A stretch of DNA of 64,000 nucleotides. Source: Actinokineospora bangkokensis. Lineage in GTDB: Bacteria > Actinomycetota > Actinomycetes > Mycobacteriales > Pseudonocardiaceae. A model generated the notes under the pieces. It did no database searches, had not been told where the DNA came from, and saw nothing but the letters and a program-made list of their open reading frames with translations. Made by a program: the position numbers and the translations under genes. Where the stretch lies: contig NZ_MKQR01000026.1 in NCBI RefSeq assembly GCF_001940455.1, positions 237,318-301,317 of the forward strand, written 5' to 3'. Positions within the stretch are counted from its first letter, which is position 1, and each line of letters starts with the position of its first letter. Below are positions 1 to 7,415 of the stretch, piece after piece.

Positions 1-302
1 TAGCGGGTGAGGGGGCCGCCCTCGATGGTGATGGCCACGAACAGGACCATGACGGCGAAGCCGGTGTAGAGGAAGGTGTCCACGACCCGGCTGCGGACGG
101 CGATGAGGCCCGCTTGCTCGTCGCGGAGCAGGACGCGCAGGCCCGCGGCGAGCAGGAGGGCCAGGCCGATCCAGATGGAGCCCTCGCGCCAGTTGTACAT
201 GGCGATGCGGACCAGGCCCACGGCGACGACCGCCATGACGAGGGCGAACGGCAGGTGGACCAGGGCGGGGTGCTTGCCGCCGCGCTGAGGGGCTCCGCTC
301 AC
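1..302 (-). CDS. DUF3017-like small membrane protein (3' end at window edge)
   Basis: A GTG start at 302 opens a frame that reads to the window edge (100 codons plus two bases, TA, which may be the start of a stop codon). The product begins VSGAPQRGGKHPALVHLPFA and has three hydrophobic segments separated by a charged stretch (LRVLLRDEQAGLIAVRSR), the layout of the actinobacterial DUF3017 family of about 100 residues. The GTG overlaps the TGA of the upstream transporter gene by four bases (GTGA), so the two are probably translated from one mRNA. Function is unknown. The family assignment rests on remembered sequence character, not on a search. Confidence 0.75.
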   Translation of the reverse strand, partial: MSGAPQRGGKHPALVHLPFALVMAVVAVGLVRIAMYNWREGSIWIGLALLLAAGLRVLLRDEQAGLIAVRSRVVDTFLYTGFAVMVLFVAITIEGGPLTR

Positions 303-1267
303 GGTGGAGCATCCTCCCACCCGGGGTGGGCGGGGTGGCGGCGCGGGGGGAGGGCGGCGACGGCGGCGGCCACGAGGGTGAGGGCGACGCCGACGAGGGT
401 GGCGGTGGGCACGCCGCGGGTGGCGGCGTCGAGCAGGACGGCGCCGACGAGTTGGCCCGCCACCGCGCACAGGCCCAGGAGCAGCACGCCGATGAGGCGG
501 ACGGCGAAGACCGAGGTGGACAGCGCGACGATGCCGAGTAGGCCGCCCAGGTAGAGGTGCCAGTCGGTGGGGAAGGCGGCGGGCAGGCCGCGGGTGAGCA
601 GCTCGGCGGTGCTGACCGCGACGAGCACCACCGCGCCGACGCCGAAGTTCACCAGGGTCGCGAAGACGACGTCGCCGGAGTGCTGGCCGACGAGGCCGTT
701 GGCGGCCTGGGCCCAGCTCAGCGCGGCCCCGGTCAGCACCGGCAGCAGGGCGAGCCAGAGCTGGCCGGGCACGCCGAGGCGGTCGGAGACGGCGATGCCG
801 ACGGCCACCACGGCCAGGGCGGCGCCCACGGCGCGGGCGGGGGTGACCGGGCGCGGCTCGCCGGGGCCGAAGCCGGAGCGGTCCACCACGAGGCTGCTCA
901 CGACCTGGCCGCCCACGCCCGCGACGGTGAACAGCGCGATGCCGAGGGTGGAGGCGGTCAGGCCCTGGGCGGAGACGAACGACGCGCCCGCCGCGCCGCC
1001 CAGGCACTGCCAGGGCTTGAGCGCGCCGGTGCGCAGGGCCCCGGCCCAGCGGCGGGCAGCGGCCCGGCCCGCGGGGCGGGCGGCGACGACGGCGGCGAGC
1101 ACCACCAGGCCGCCGGTGAAGGAGATCAGCGCGGCCAGCACCCCGTCGGCCAGGCGGGTGCCCAGCTCGCCGTTGACCCGGCTCTGCACGGCCAGCGCCA
1201 CCCCGCCCACCGCGGCGGCGACGGCGCCCGCGGCCCGGCGGTCCGCGCGGCGCGCCGGTGCGGTCAC
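299..1267 (-). CDS. YdcZ/DUF606-type DMT-family membrane transporter
   Basis: A 322-residue, almost wholly hydrophobic protein with about ten predicted membrane segments and two internal halves, each opening with a small-residue helix followed by a conserved polar patch (AVQSRVNGELG in the first half, SWAQAANGLVGQHSG in the second). This two-repeat layout is typical of the YdcZ (DUF606) branch of the drug/metabolite transporter superfamily; substrate unknown. The GTG start lies one base after the stop of the upstream regulator and the 3' end overlaps the DUF3017 gene by GTGA, so regulator, transporter and DUF3017 form a likely three-gene operon. The regulator may control the transporter; that is inference from position. 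Confidence 0.8.
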   Translation of the reverse strand: MTAPARRADRRAAGAVAAAVGGVALAVQSRVNGELGTRLADGVLAALISFTGGLVVLAAVVAARPAGRAAARRWAGALRTGALKPWQCLGGAAGASFVSAQGLTASTLGIALFTVAGVGGQVVSSLVVDRSGFGPGEPRPVTPARAVGAALAVVAVGIAVSDRLGVPGQLWLALLPVLTGAALSWAQAANGLVGQHSGDVVFATLVNFGVGAVVLVAVSTAELLTRGLPAAFPTDWHLYLGGLLGIVALSTSVFAVRLIGVLLLGLCAVAGQLVGAVLLDAATRGVPTATLVGVALTLVAAAVAALPPRRHPAHPGWEDAPP

Positions 1268-1268
1268 C

Positions 1269-2273
1269 TCAGATCCACCGGTGCCGGACGGCGTGCACGG
1301 CGAGCTGGAAGCGGGAGGTGGCGCCCGCGTGGTCCATCAGCCGCTGCAGGTGGCGGAACACCGTGCGCCTGCTCACCCCGAGCTGGCGGGCGATGGAGTC
1401 GTCGTTGGCGCCCGCGGCGAGCAGTCCCAGCAGGCGCTGCTCGATCGGCTGCACCGGCGAGGTGGCGCGCGCCCCGGCGTGCAGCGGCACGGCCAGCCGC
1501 CAGGACGCCTCGAACAGCCCCACCAGGGCGTTGAGCAGGCTGCTGGGGCGCACCACGAGCAGCTGGCGGTTGACGTCGGCCTCGGCCACCGGCAGCGACA
1601 CGGTGGCGAACTGCTGGTCGACGATGGTGAGCTTCACCGGCACCTCGGGCAGCACCCTGGCCTGCTCCCCCGCCGCCACGCACGGCTGGACGTTCTGCTG
1701 GTAGCGGCCGGGGTCCTCGATGGAGGCGCGGGCGTAGACCACCCGGTAGGTGACCTCGCCGCGGGCCAGCTGCTCCAGCTCGGCGTTGTTGACGTGGCCC
1801 TCGGTGAAGTAGGGCGGGGAGTCCAGCCTGCGCACCTCGTGCCGGGCGGAGAGCTCCATCTGCTGGATGCGCTGGGCGATCGCGGTGCCGGTGACGACCT
1901 CGATGAGGTCGTCGGTGCGCTGCGGGGAGATGGCCCGGCGGAAGCTGTCGTAGGCGTTGAGGGTCGCCACCCTGGCCTGCTCCAGCTCCGACTCGCGCCT
2001 GCGGCTGAGGATCTGCAGGCCGGAGCCGGGCGGCACGGGGGTCACGACGCTGCCGTCGTCGCCGCCCTCGCCCACGAGCCCGGCGTCGACGAGGGCGCGC
2101 ACCGCCGCCCCGACCCCGGCGGGGTCGGCGGCCAGCCCGTCCGCGACCTGCTCGGCGGTCTGCGGTCCGGTGCGCAGCAGGTGGGTGTACACGCTGATCT
2201 CGGTCCCGGGCAGGCCGAGCCGGGTCAGGTGGGGCGCGAGATCACCATCCGACACGGGCGCCAACACTGGCAC
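1269..2273 (-). CDS. TrmB-like / LuxR-type helix-turn-helix transcriptional regulator
   Basis: About 334 residues. The N-terminal 70 residues resemble a TrmB winged helix (LPGTEISVYTHLLRTGPQTAEQ with the PAGVGAAVRALVDAGL recognition region). A long middle domain (TAIAQRIQQMEL..., RYQQNVQPCVAAGEQ) precedes a C-terminal LuxR/GerE helix-turn-helix (EQRLLGLLAAGANDDSIARQ then LGVSRRTVFRHLQRLMDHAG). The open frame runs far upstream, but codons before 2273 lack GC3 bias, so GTG at 2273 (VPVLAPVSDGDL) or 2267 is chosen. A TTTGTG-N7-CACAAA dyad lies at this start, suggesting autoregulation. No receiver domain is present. The gene heads the transporter/DUF3017 operon; target genes are unknown. Confidence 0.8.
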   Translation of the reverse strand: MPVLAPVSDGDLAPHLTRLGLPGTEISVYTHLLRTGPQTAEQVADGLAADPAGVGAAVRALVDAGLVGEGGDDGSVVTPVPPGSGLQILSRRRESELEQARVATLNAYDSFRRAISPQRTDDLIEVVTGTAIAQRIQQMELSARHEVRRLDSPPYFTEGHVNNAELEQLARGEVTYRVVYARASIEDPGRYQQNVQPCVAAGEQARVLPEVPVKLTIVDQQFATVSLPVAEADVNRQLLVVRPSSLLNALVGLFEASWRLAVPLHAGARATSPVQPIEQRLLGLLAAGANDDSIARQLGVSRRTVFRHLQRLMDHAGATSRFQLAVHAVRHRWI

Positions 2274-2274
2274 G

Positions 2275-2293
2275 TTTGTGCCGGTGACACAAA
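2275..2293. promoter_or_regulatory. Perfect TTTGTG-N7-CACAAA dyad at the regulator start
   Basis: A 6-7-6 inverted repeat (TTTGTG, CCGGTGA, CACAAA) lies immediately upstream of the GTG start of the TrmB/LuxR-type regulator, AT-rich in a region of high GC. Position and symmetry suit an autoregulatory operator or a leaderless promoter region. The binding protein is unknown. Confidence 0.45.
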
Positions 2294-2538
2294 TGTGGCC
2301 CTGAACCGTCGGATCCCACGGTCGGGTGATGCGCGTGCGGTGAGGGTCACAGCTGGGTGGTCGCTGTGGACGGGGGGAGCGCGCGGGGGCCGTTTCGGGA
2401 TACCGTCCTGGGGGCCGTAACCGACCCGTGACCCGCGCTGTCCCGGCCGCGCGCTGACCCTGCGTCATCACCGCAGGCAGCGGGCGAGCGCCGGGTCCAC
2501 CGTATGCCAGGCGCATACCGGCAGGAGAAGATGTCACC

Positions 2539-5500
2539 GTGGCACAACCGACGCAGCTGAACCCGACCGAACAGGACGCCCTGGTCAAGCAGATCGGGCT
2601 GGCGTTGCTGCGGGCAGCCCCCGAGGGCTGGCAGTCGATCACCGTGGAGTACCGGGCGCTGGGCCGGTACACCGAGGTGGTGGGCCGGGTGGCGTTCGCG
2701 GGCGGCGGCACCGAGCCGGTCCCGATCGCCCAGGAGACCGCTGCGCTGTTCGGGCGGCTGCGCGCCGGGATGTACCGGGAGGGCCGCGGCACCTGGTACA
2801 ACGCCCGCTACCAGCTCGACCAGCCCTCGGCCTACAACCTGGAGTACGACCGGGACGAGCCGCAGTGGACGAACCCGCCGCCGCCCCCGGCCTACGCCGA
2901 CGACCTGCGCACCTTCCCCCGCGACGAGGAGAACGTGCCGGAGTGGCTGACCCGGCGGATGGCCGCGCTCAAGCCGCCGTTCCGGGTCGCCCGCATCTTC
3001 GACGGCCCCGGCCCGGACGGCCGCCCGTCGGTGAACCGCCCGCCGGTGACCGACGCCGACCGCGAGGCCGTGCTGCGCTACCTCGACAGCGCCCCGCTGC
3101 CGCTGCCCCCGCGCGGCTACGACACCGACCTGCTCGACGAGGCGGGCGCGCAGTCGGTGCCGGTCGCCTTCCACACCGACGGGGTGTGGATCTGGCACGC
3201 GGCGGTGAACTACTACCTGCGCACGCACGGCGTGGCCCCCGAGCCGGACCTGGTCGAGCACGCCCGGCGCGCGGAGTTCACCGTGCCGGAGGTGCCCGAG
3301 CAGGCCCTGCACGGCGCGGCGTCGTTCCTGACCAGGGGCCGCCCGCCGCGCCCGCCGGTGCCGCCGGAGGCCCCCGCCGAGCAGCCGCCCGCCGCCGAGG
3401 CACCCGAGCCGCCCGCAGCCCCGGAGCCCGAGCAGCCGCCCGCGGCGCCCGAGCAGGCCGGGCAGGCTGAACAAGCCGGGCACTCTTCGGAGCGCTCGTT
3501 CGACGCCTTCGCCGACGCCCGGCCCGCCGAGCAGGCGCCCGCGCCGTGGGACCGGCCGCCCGCCGAGGACGCCCCGCGCCCGGCGCAGTGGGCCGGGGCC
3601 AGTGGCCTGCCGGGCGCCGCCGCTGCGCCGGAGCAGGCCGCGGCCGCGCCGCAGCCGGGCGGGCTGGCCGGTGGCCAGCCGGGCGGGCTGTTCGAGCAGC
3701 CCGCCGAGGGCAGGCGGGCGCTGCGCGCGGACGACTCGCCGTTCCAGGAGGCCGCCGCGTTCCAGGCCGAGGAGGACTCCCGCGAGCAGGCGCCCGCCGC
3801 GCCGGACCACGCGGGCGACCCGGCCTTCGCGGCGCGCGCCGAGCAGGCCCCGCCGCCGGACCCGGCGTTTGGCAGGCAGCCCGCCGACGATCAGGCCGAG
3901 TACACCGGGCAGGAGCCCGAGGTCGAGCAGGAGCAGCCCGACCCGCGCTTCGCCGCGGGCGAGCCGAGCGGGTTCGGCGGCCGCGACGCCGACCAGCCCG
4001 AGGACTACGCCGCCCAGGGCGCGGCCGAGCAGCGGGCGGACTTCGCCCCGGCGGCGTTCGGCGCCGAGGCGGGCGACGCGCCCGCGTTCGAGGGGCGCGA
4101 CCGGCAGGACAGCGGCTTCGGCGGCCGCGGCGCCGCGCCGGGCGGGTTCGCCCCGGCGGGCAACGGCCACGACTTCCGCGCCGGGGACGGCGGGCAGGCG
4201 GGCAACGGGCACGACTTCCGGGCCCGGGACGCCCACCAGGACGAGCGGGGCCGCGAGGAGTTCACCCCCGGCGGCTTCGGCGGCCGGGAGGACGAGGGCG
4301 GCCACGGTGGTCCCGGGTTCGCCGCGCAGGGCGACGACGCGGGCGAGCAGGCCGAGCACGGGCAGCACGCCGCCGAGCCCGCGGCCGAGGGCGGTCGCAG
4401 GCGCCGGAGCGAGGAGCCCGCGGCGGACGACAGCGGGTTCGGCCACCAGCAGCCCGCGCACGGCGGCGGCGACTTCCGCGAGCCGGGCGGCTTCGACGAC
4501 CCGCAGGGCCGCGCCGCCGGGTTCGGCGCGCAGGGCCCCGACTTCGGCCAGCACGAGGCCCCCGACCAGGACGACCGCTTCGCCCCGCGGGGCGAAGCGT
4601 TCGGCGGCCGGGGTGCCGCGTTCGCAGGCGGCGAGGACTTCCGCACGCACGACGCCCCCGGTCACGGCGACGCGCCGGTCCAGGGTGGACAGTTCGACGA
4701 GCGGGGTGGCGCCCCCGCGCACGGGGAGCGCCCCGAGGGTGACCACGGTGACGGGTTCGCGCCGCAGGGTGACTCCGGGCCCGCCTTCGGCCAGACGACC
4801 GAGGGCGGCTACGGCGAGGCCCCCGGTACGCCGTTCGCCCCGCAGGACAACGGTTTCGGCCAGCAGCACACGGCCGAGGGCGACTACGCGGAGGCGCAGG
4901 GCGGCCAGTTCGCCCAGCAGGGCGGCGGAAGCGGCTTCGACGACGACCGCAACGCGCAGTTCGCACGGGACAACGACTTCGGCAGGCAGCACACGGCCGA
5001 AGGCGACTACAGCGACCAGTTCGCCCCGCAGGGCCACCAGCCCGCCGAGGGCAGCTACGGCGACACCCCGGGCGCGCACGACCAGCAGCACACCGCAGAA
5101 GGCAACTACGGCGACCAGTTCGCCCCGCAGGGCCACCAGCCCGCCGAGAGCGGCTACAGCGACGCCCAGGGTGCGCAGTTCGGGCAGGACAACGCCTTCG
5201 GCCACCAGCACACGGCCGAGGGCAACCAGTTCGCCGCGCAGGGCCAGCAGCACCCCGAGGGCGGCTACGGCGAAACCCCAGGCGCGCACGGGCAGCAGCA
5301 CACCGCTGAGGGCGGCTACGGCGAAGCGCCGGCAGCCCAGCACACCGCCGAAGGCGACTACAGCGAGGCCCGCGGCGCGCAGGACGACTTCCGCCAGCAC
5401 CCCGAGGGCGACAGCGGGTTCGCCGGTCGGGACGCGGGCTTCCGGCAGGCGCCGGAGGGCGGCTTCGACGGCGGGGCGGAGTTCGGCGGGCGCGGGTTCG

Positions 5501-6543
5501 GCCAGGAGCGGCCGGACTTCGGCGGGGCGCCGTTCCAGCCCGCGGCCGGGGCGCCCGAGCGGCCGATCGCGGCCGAGGAGCCCGTCGAGCTGTTCACCCA
5601 CCCCGACCAGTCCAACCCCGGGGAGGGCGCGCCGCAGCAGAGCGCGCCGCCCGCCGCCGCGCTGCCCTCGTCCGGGGACCCGGCGCAGGCCGTGGCGGGG
5701 CTGCGCGCCCGGCTCGACGAGCTGGGGGTGCCCGCGCAGCGCTACCAGCTCGGCGCCGCCGGGCCGCGGGCCTGGACGCTGGAGCAGACCGGCGAGGGCT
5801 GGCGGGTCGGCTGGTACGACCAGGGCTTCGTGGCCCCCGCGGTGTTCGAGGACGTGGCCGACGCGTCGGCGTTCCTGCTCGGCAAGGTGCTGCTCGACAC
5901 CGGGCAGACCGCCGCCGAGGTCGGGCAGTCCACCATGCAGGCGTCGCTGGCCGACCTGATGGCCGATGACGACGAGGCCCAGGAGCAGGCCCCGCCGCAG
6001 CAGCGGTTCGGCCCGCCCCCCGGCGGGTTCGGCGGCCAGGAACCGGGGCTGCCCACCCGCCAGCCCGCGCCCGCGCCGGTGCCGGAGGAGGTGTTCGCCC
6101 AGCCCCGCCCGGCCCCCGCCCGCAGGCCCGACCCGGCCCAGCAGGTGCAGCAGGCCCAGCAGCAGGGTGCCTCGCGCAGGCCGCAGGACTGGCCCATCCA
6201 GCCCCGCCAGGGCGAGCCGCCGCTGACCCTGTTCCGCGGCAAGCAGCTGCTGGAGCTGCCCCCCGGCACCGAGATCGACCGCTACGGCGAGCCCAGCGGC
6301 AACCTCACCTACGCCGCGGGCACCCCGTTCGAGCGCCGCTCCCTGGTGCCGGACTGGGTCGGGCGGCCCTACCGGGCCTACCGGGTCATCAAGCCCACCG
6401 AGGTGCTGACCGGGGTGGCGATCCCCTGGTTCGACCAGCCGGGCGGCGGCACCGCCTACCTGCTGGCGGGCTCCATCGCCGAGCTGCTCGACACCGGGCA
6501 CCTCATCGAGGTCAACGACCGCGAGGCACCGACCCGACCGTGA
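2539..6543 (+). CDS. Giant repeat-rich protein with C-terminal TNT-like NAD+ glycohydrolase domain
   Basis: A 1334-residue protein; GTG start with AGGAGA at 2523-2528. Residues 1-105 form a compact domain resembling YezG/DUF600 folds (LFGRLRAGMYREGRGTWYN, EYDRDEPQW). Residues 110-265 are a second folded region (AFHTDGVWIWHAAVNYYL). Residues about 270-1030 are low-complexity Gly/Gln/Glu/Asp/Phe-rich with imperfect repeats. Residues 1045-1130 form another domain (GEGWRVGWYDQGFVAPAVFED). The last 100 residues match the TNT (tuberculosis necrotizing toxin) fold: IDRYGEPSGNLTYAAGTPF, ERRSLVPDWVGRPYRAYRVI, PWFDQPGGGTAY. TNT domains hydrolyse NAD+. No signal peptide, ESX motif or adjacent immunity gene is evident, so secretion route and role are open. 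GC3 bias supports this frame over the long antisense frame. Confidence 0.85.
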   Translation: MAQPTQLNPTEQDALVKQIGLALLRAAPEGWQSITVEYRALGRYTEVVGRVAFAGGGTEPVPIAQETAALFGRLRAGMYREGRGTWYNARYQLDQPSAYNLEYDRDEPQWTNPPPPPAYADDLRTFPRDEENVPEWLTRRMAALKPPFRVARIFDGPGPDGRPSVNRPPVTDADREAVLRYLDSAPLPLPPRGYDTDLLDEAGAQSVPVAFHTDGVWIWHAAVNYYLRTHGVAPEPDLVEHARRAEFTVPEVPEQALHGAASFLTRGRPPRPPVPPEAPAEQPPAAEAPEPPAAPEPEQPPAAPEQAGQAEQAGHSSERSFDAFADARPAEQAPAPWDRPPAEDAPRPAQWAGASGLPGAAAAPEQAAAAPQPGGLAGGQPGGLFEQPAEGRRALRADDSPFQEAAAFQAEEDSREQAPAAPDHAGDPAFAARAEQAPPPDPAFGRQPADDQAEYTGQEPEVEQEQPDPRFAAGEPSGFGGRDADQPEDYAAQGAAEQRADFAPAAFGAEAGDAPAFEGRDRQDSGFGGRGAAPGGFAPAGNGHDFRAGDGGQAGNGHDFRARDAHQDERGREEFTPGGFGGREDEGGHGGPGFAAQGDDAGEQAEHGQHAAEPAAEGGRRRRSEEPAADDSGFGHQQPAHGGGDFREPGGFDDPQGRAAGFGAQGPDFGQHEAPDQDDRFAPRGEAFGGRGAAFAGGEDFRTHDAPGHGDAPVQGGQFDERGGAPAHGERPEGDHGDGFAPQGDSGPAFGQTTEGGYGEAPGTPFAPQDNGFGQQHTAEGDYAEAQGGQFAQQGGGSGFDDDRNAQFARDNDFGRQHTAEGDYSDQFAPQGHQPAEGSYGDTPGAHDQQHTAEGNYGDQFAPQGHQPAESGYSDAQGAQFGQDNAFGHQHTAEGNQFAAQGQQHPEGGYGETPGAHGQQHTAEGGYGEAPAAQHTAEGDYSEARGAQDDFRQHPEGDSGFAGRDAGFRQAPEGGFDGGAEFGGRGFGQERPDFGGAPFQPAAGAPERPIAAEEPVELFTHPDQSNPGEGAPQQSAPPAAALPSSGDPAQAVAGLRARLDELGVPAQRYQLGAAGPRAWTLEQTGEGWRVGWYDQGFVAPAVFEDVADASAFLLGKVLLDTGQTAAEVGQSTMQASLADLMADDDEAQEQAPPQQRFGPPPGGFGGQEPGLPTRQPAPAPVPEEVFAQPRPAPARRPDPAQQVQQAQQQGASRRPQDWPIQPRQGEPPLTLFRGKQLLELPPGTEIDRYGEPSGNLTYAAGTPFERRSLVPDWVGRPYRAYRVIKPTEVLTGVAIPWFDQPGGGTAYLLAGSIAELLDTGHLIEVNDREAPTRP
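4861..5365 (+). repeat. Imperfect HTAEG repeats inside the TNT-domain protein
   Basis: The translated sequence has six copies of a QHTAEG core (Q/R/H/A-QHTAEG), each followed by a Gly/Tyr/Ala-rich spacer such as DYAEAQG, NYGDQF or GYGEAP, mixed with QFAPQGHQPAEG units. The copies are irregular in length, as in an expanding, low-constraint linker. They probably form a flexible spacer between the N-terminal domains and the catalytic end. Confidence 0.7.
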
Positions 6544-6551
6544 CGCGCCGT

Positions 6552-6575
6552 GCCCCCGGGGTCCGCCCCGGGGGC
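6552..6575. terminator. Bidirectional hairpin between TNT gene and pentapeptide gene
   Basis: A perfect 10-bp stem (GCCCCCGGGG / CCCCGGGGGC) with a TCCG loop lies between two convergent stop codons (6543 on +, 6586 on -). There is no U tract, as is usual in high-GC actinobacteria. Confidence 0.65.
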
Positions 6576-6585
6576 GCGGTCGGCC

Positions 6586-7170
6586 TCAGCTGATGACGAG
6601 GCCGTGCGCGGCGGCGAAGGCGATGGCGGTGTCCAGGTCGACCTTGGCGCCGCGCAGCTGCGCCTGCACCAGCCCGTCGGCGTCGAGGCGCGCGCCGCGC
6701 AGGTCGGCCCCGGTGAGCTTGGCGCCGGTCAGCCGGGCCCCGGTCAGGTCCGCGCCCCGCAGGTCGGCCTCGCGCAGGTCGGCGTCGACGAGGTTGGCCT
6801 CCCGGAACCGCAACCCCGCCAGCGTCGTCCGGCGCAGCGCCGCCCCGGACAGGCTCGCCAGGGTGAAGTCCGTGTCGGACAGCGACACCGGGATCCACCG
6901 GCAGTCCAGGAACGTCGACCCGAGGAACGTGCACCCCGAGAACCGGCTGTCGGTCAACGTCGCCCGGTCGAACGAGCACGACCGGAACGCCGAACTGGCG
7001 TGCACCGACTCCCCCAGGTCCACCCGGGTGAAGTCGCAGTCGGTGAACGTGCACCCGGTGGTCGACACGCCGCGCAGGTCCGCCTCGGTGAAGGCGCACG
7101 CGGTGAAGTGCCGCTGCTCCCACACCTGCTCGTGCAGGTCCGCGTCGGTGTAGTCCTCGCCCGTTTCCAC
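6586..7170 (-). CDS. Pentapeptide-repeat protein
   Basis: About 194 residues built almost entirely of A(D/N)LXX pentapeptides: ADLRGVSTTGCTFTDCDFTRVDLGE early, then REANLVDADLREADLRGADL and TGARLTGAKLTGADLRGARL towards the end, which predicts a right-handed quadrilateral beta-helix. Such proteins include DNA-gyrase-protecting DNA mimics (MfpA/Qnr) and proteins of unknown role. This one has a mixed first half with aromatic or Cys central residues and a non-repeat tail (VDLDTAIAFAAAHGLVIS). GTG at 7170 is the best start in frame; upstream codons lose bias and run into the dispersed repeat. It stands alone, convergent with the TNT gene. No evidence pairs them as toxin and immunity protein. Confidence 0.85.
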   Translation of the reverse strand: METGEDYTDADLHEQVWEQRHFTACAFTEADLRGVSTTGCTFTDCDFTRVDLGESVHASSAFRSCSFDRATLTDSRFSGCTFLGSTFLDCRWIPVSLSDTDFTLASLSGAALRRTTLAGLRFREANLVDADLREADLRGADLTGARLTGAKLTGADLRGARLDADGLVQAQLRGAKVDLDTAIAFAAAHGLVIS

Positions 7171-7268
7171 GGTGGTCAGCTTGGCATGGTGCCCAGTGGG
7201 GGTGTGCGGGGCTCGCGTTGTGGACCGGTGGGGTGGGTCCGCTTGGGGGGTGGGGCGCCTTGGTGCCT

Positions 7269-7390
7269 TCTCATGCGACCACGGCCCAGGCTGGCGCGGG
7301 GGTAGCCCGGGCAAGGGGACCCCTGTTTTCAACGTTACCGGCGGGGGGCGACGGAACTCGACCCACGCGGAAGGGCTGTGGACAACTCGG
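7269..7390. repeat. Dispersed 122-bp intergenic repeat, copy A (contains DnaA-box-like TTGTCCACA)
   Basis: This segment aligns without gaps to 18040-18161, with 16 mismatches in 122 positions by hand count (about 87% identity) and a 37-bp identical core at 7306-7342 that ends in AACGTTACCGGC. At 7377-7385 it carries TGTGGACAA, the reverse complement of TTGTCCACA, the actinobacterial DnaA-box consensus. It sits between the dnaE2 stop and the pentapeptide gene start. The segment shows no coding bias. Confidence 0.85.
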
Positions 7391-7415
7391 GTGGGTGGGC
7401 GCAGCTCGGCGGGGG

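Noticed and set aside
2347-6501. A 1384-codon open frame antisense to the TNT-domain gene
   Set aside because: High-GC codon bias on the plus strand removes stops from the antisense frame; its product is Val/Leu/Gly/Arg-rich with no domain, and the plus frame has folded domains at both ends.
6586-7170. Pentapeptide protein as immunity factor for the TNT-domain protein
   Set aside because: The genes are convergent with a terminator between them and the family has no known link to TNT inhibition.
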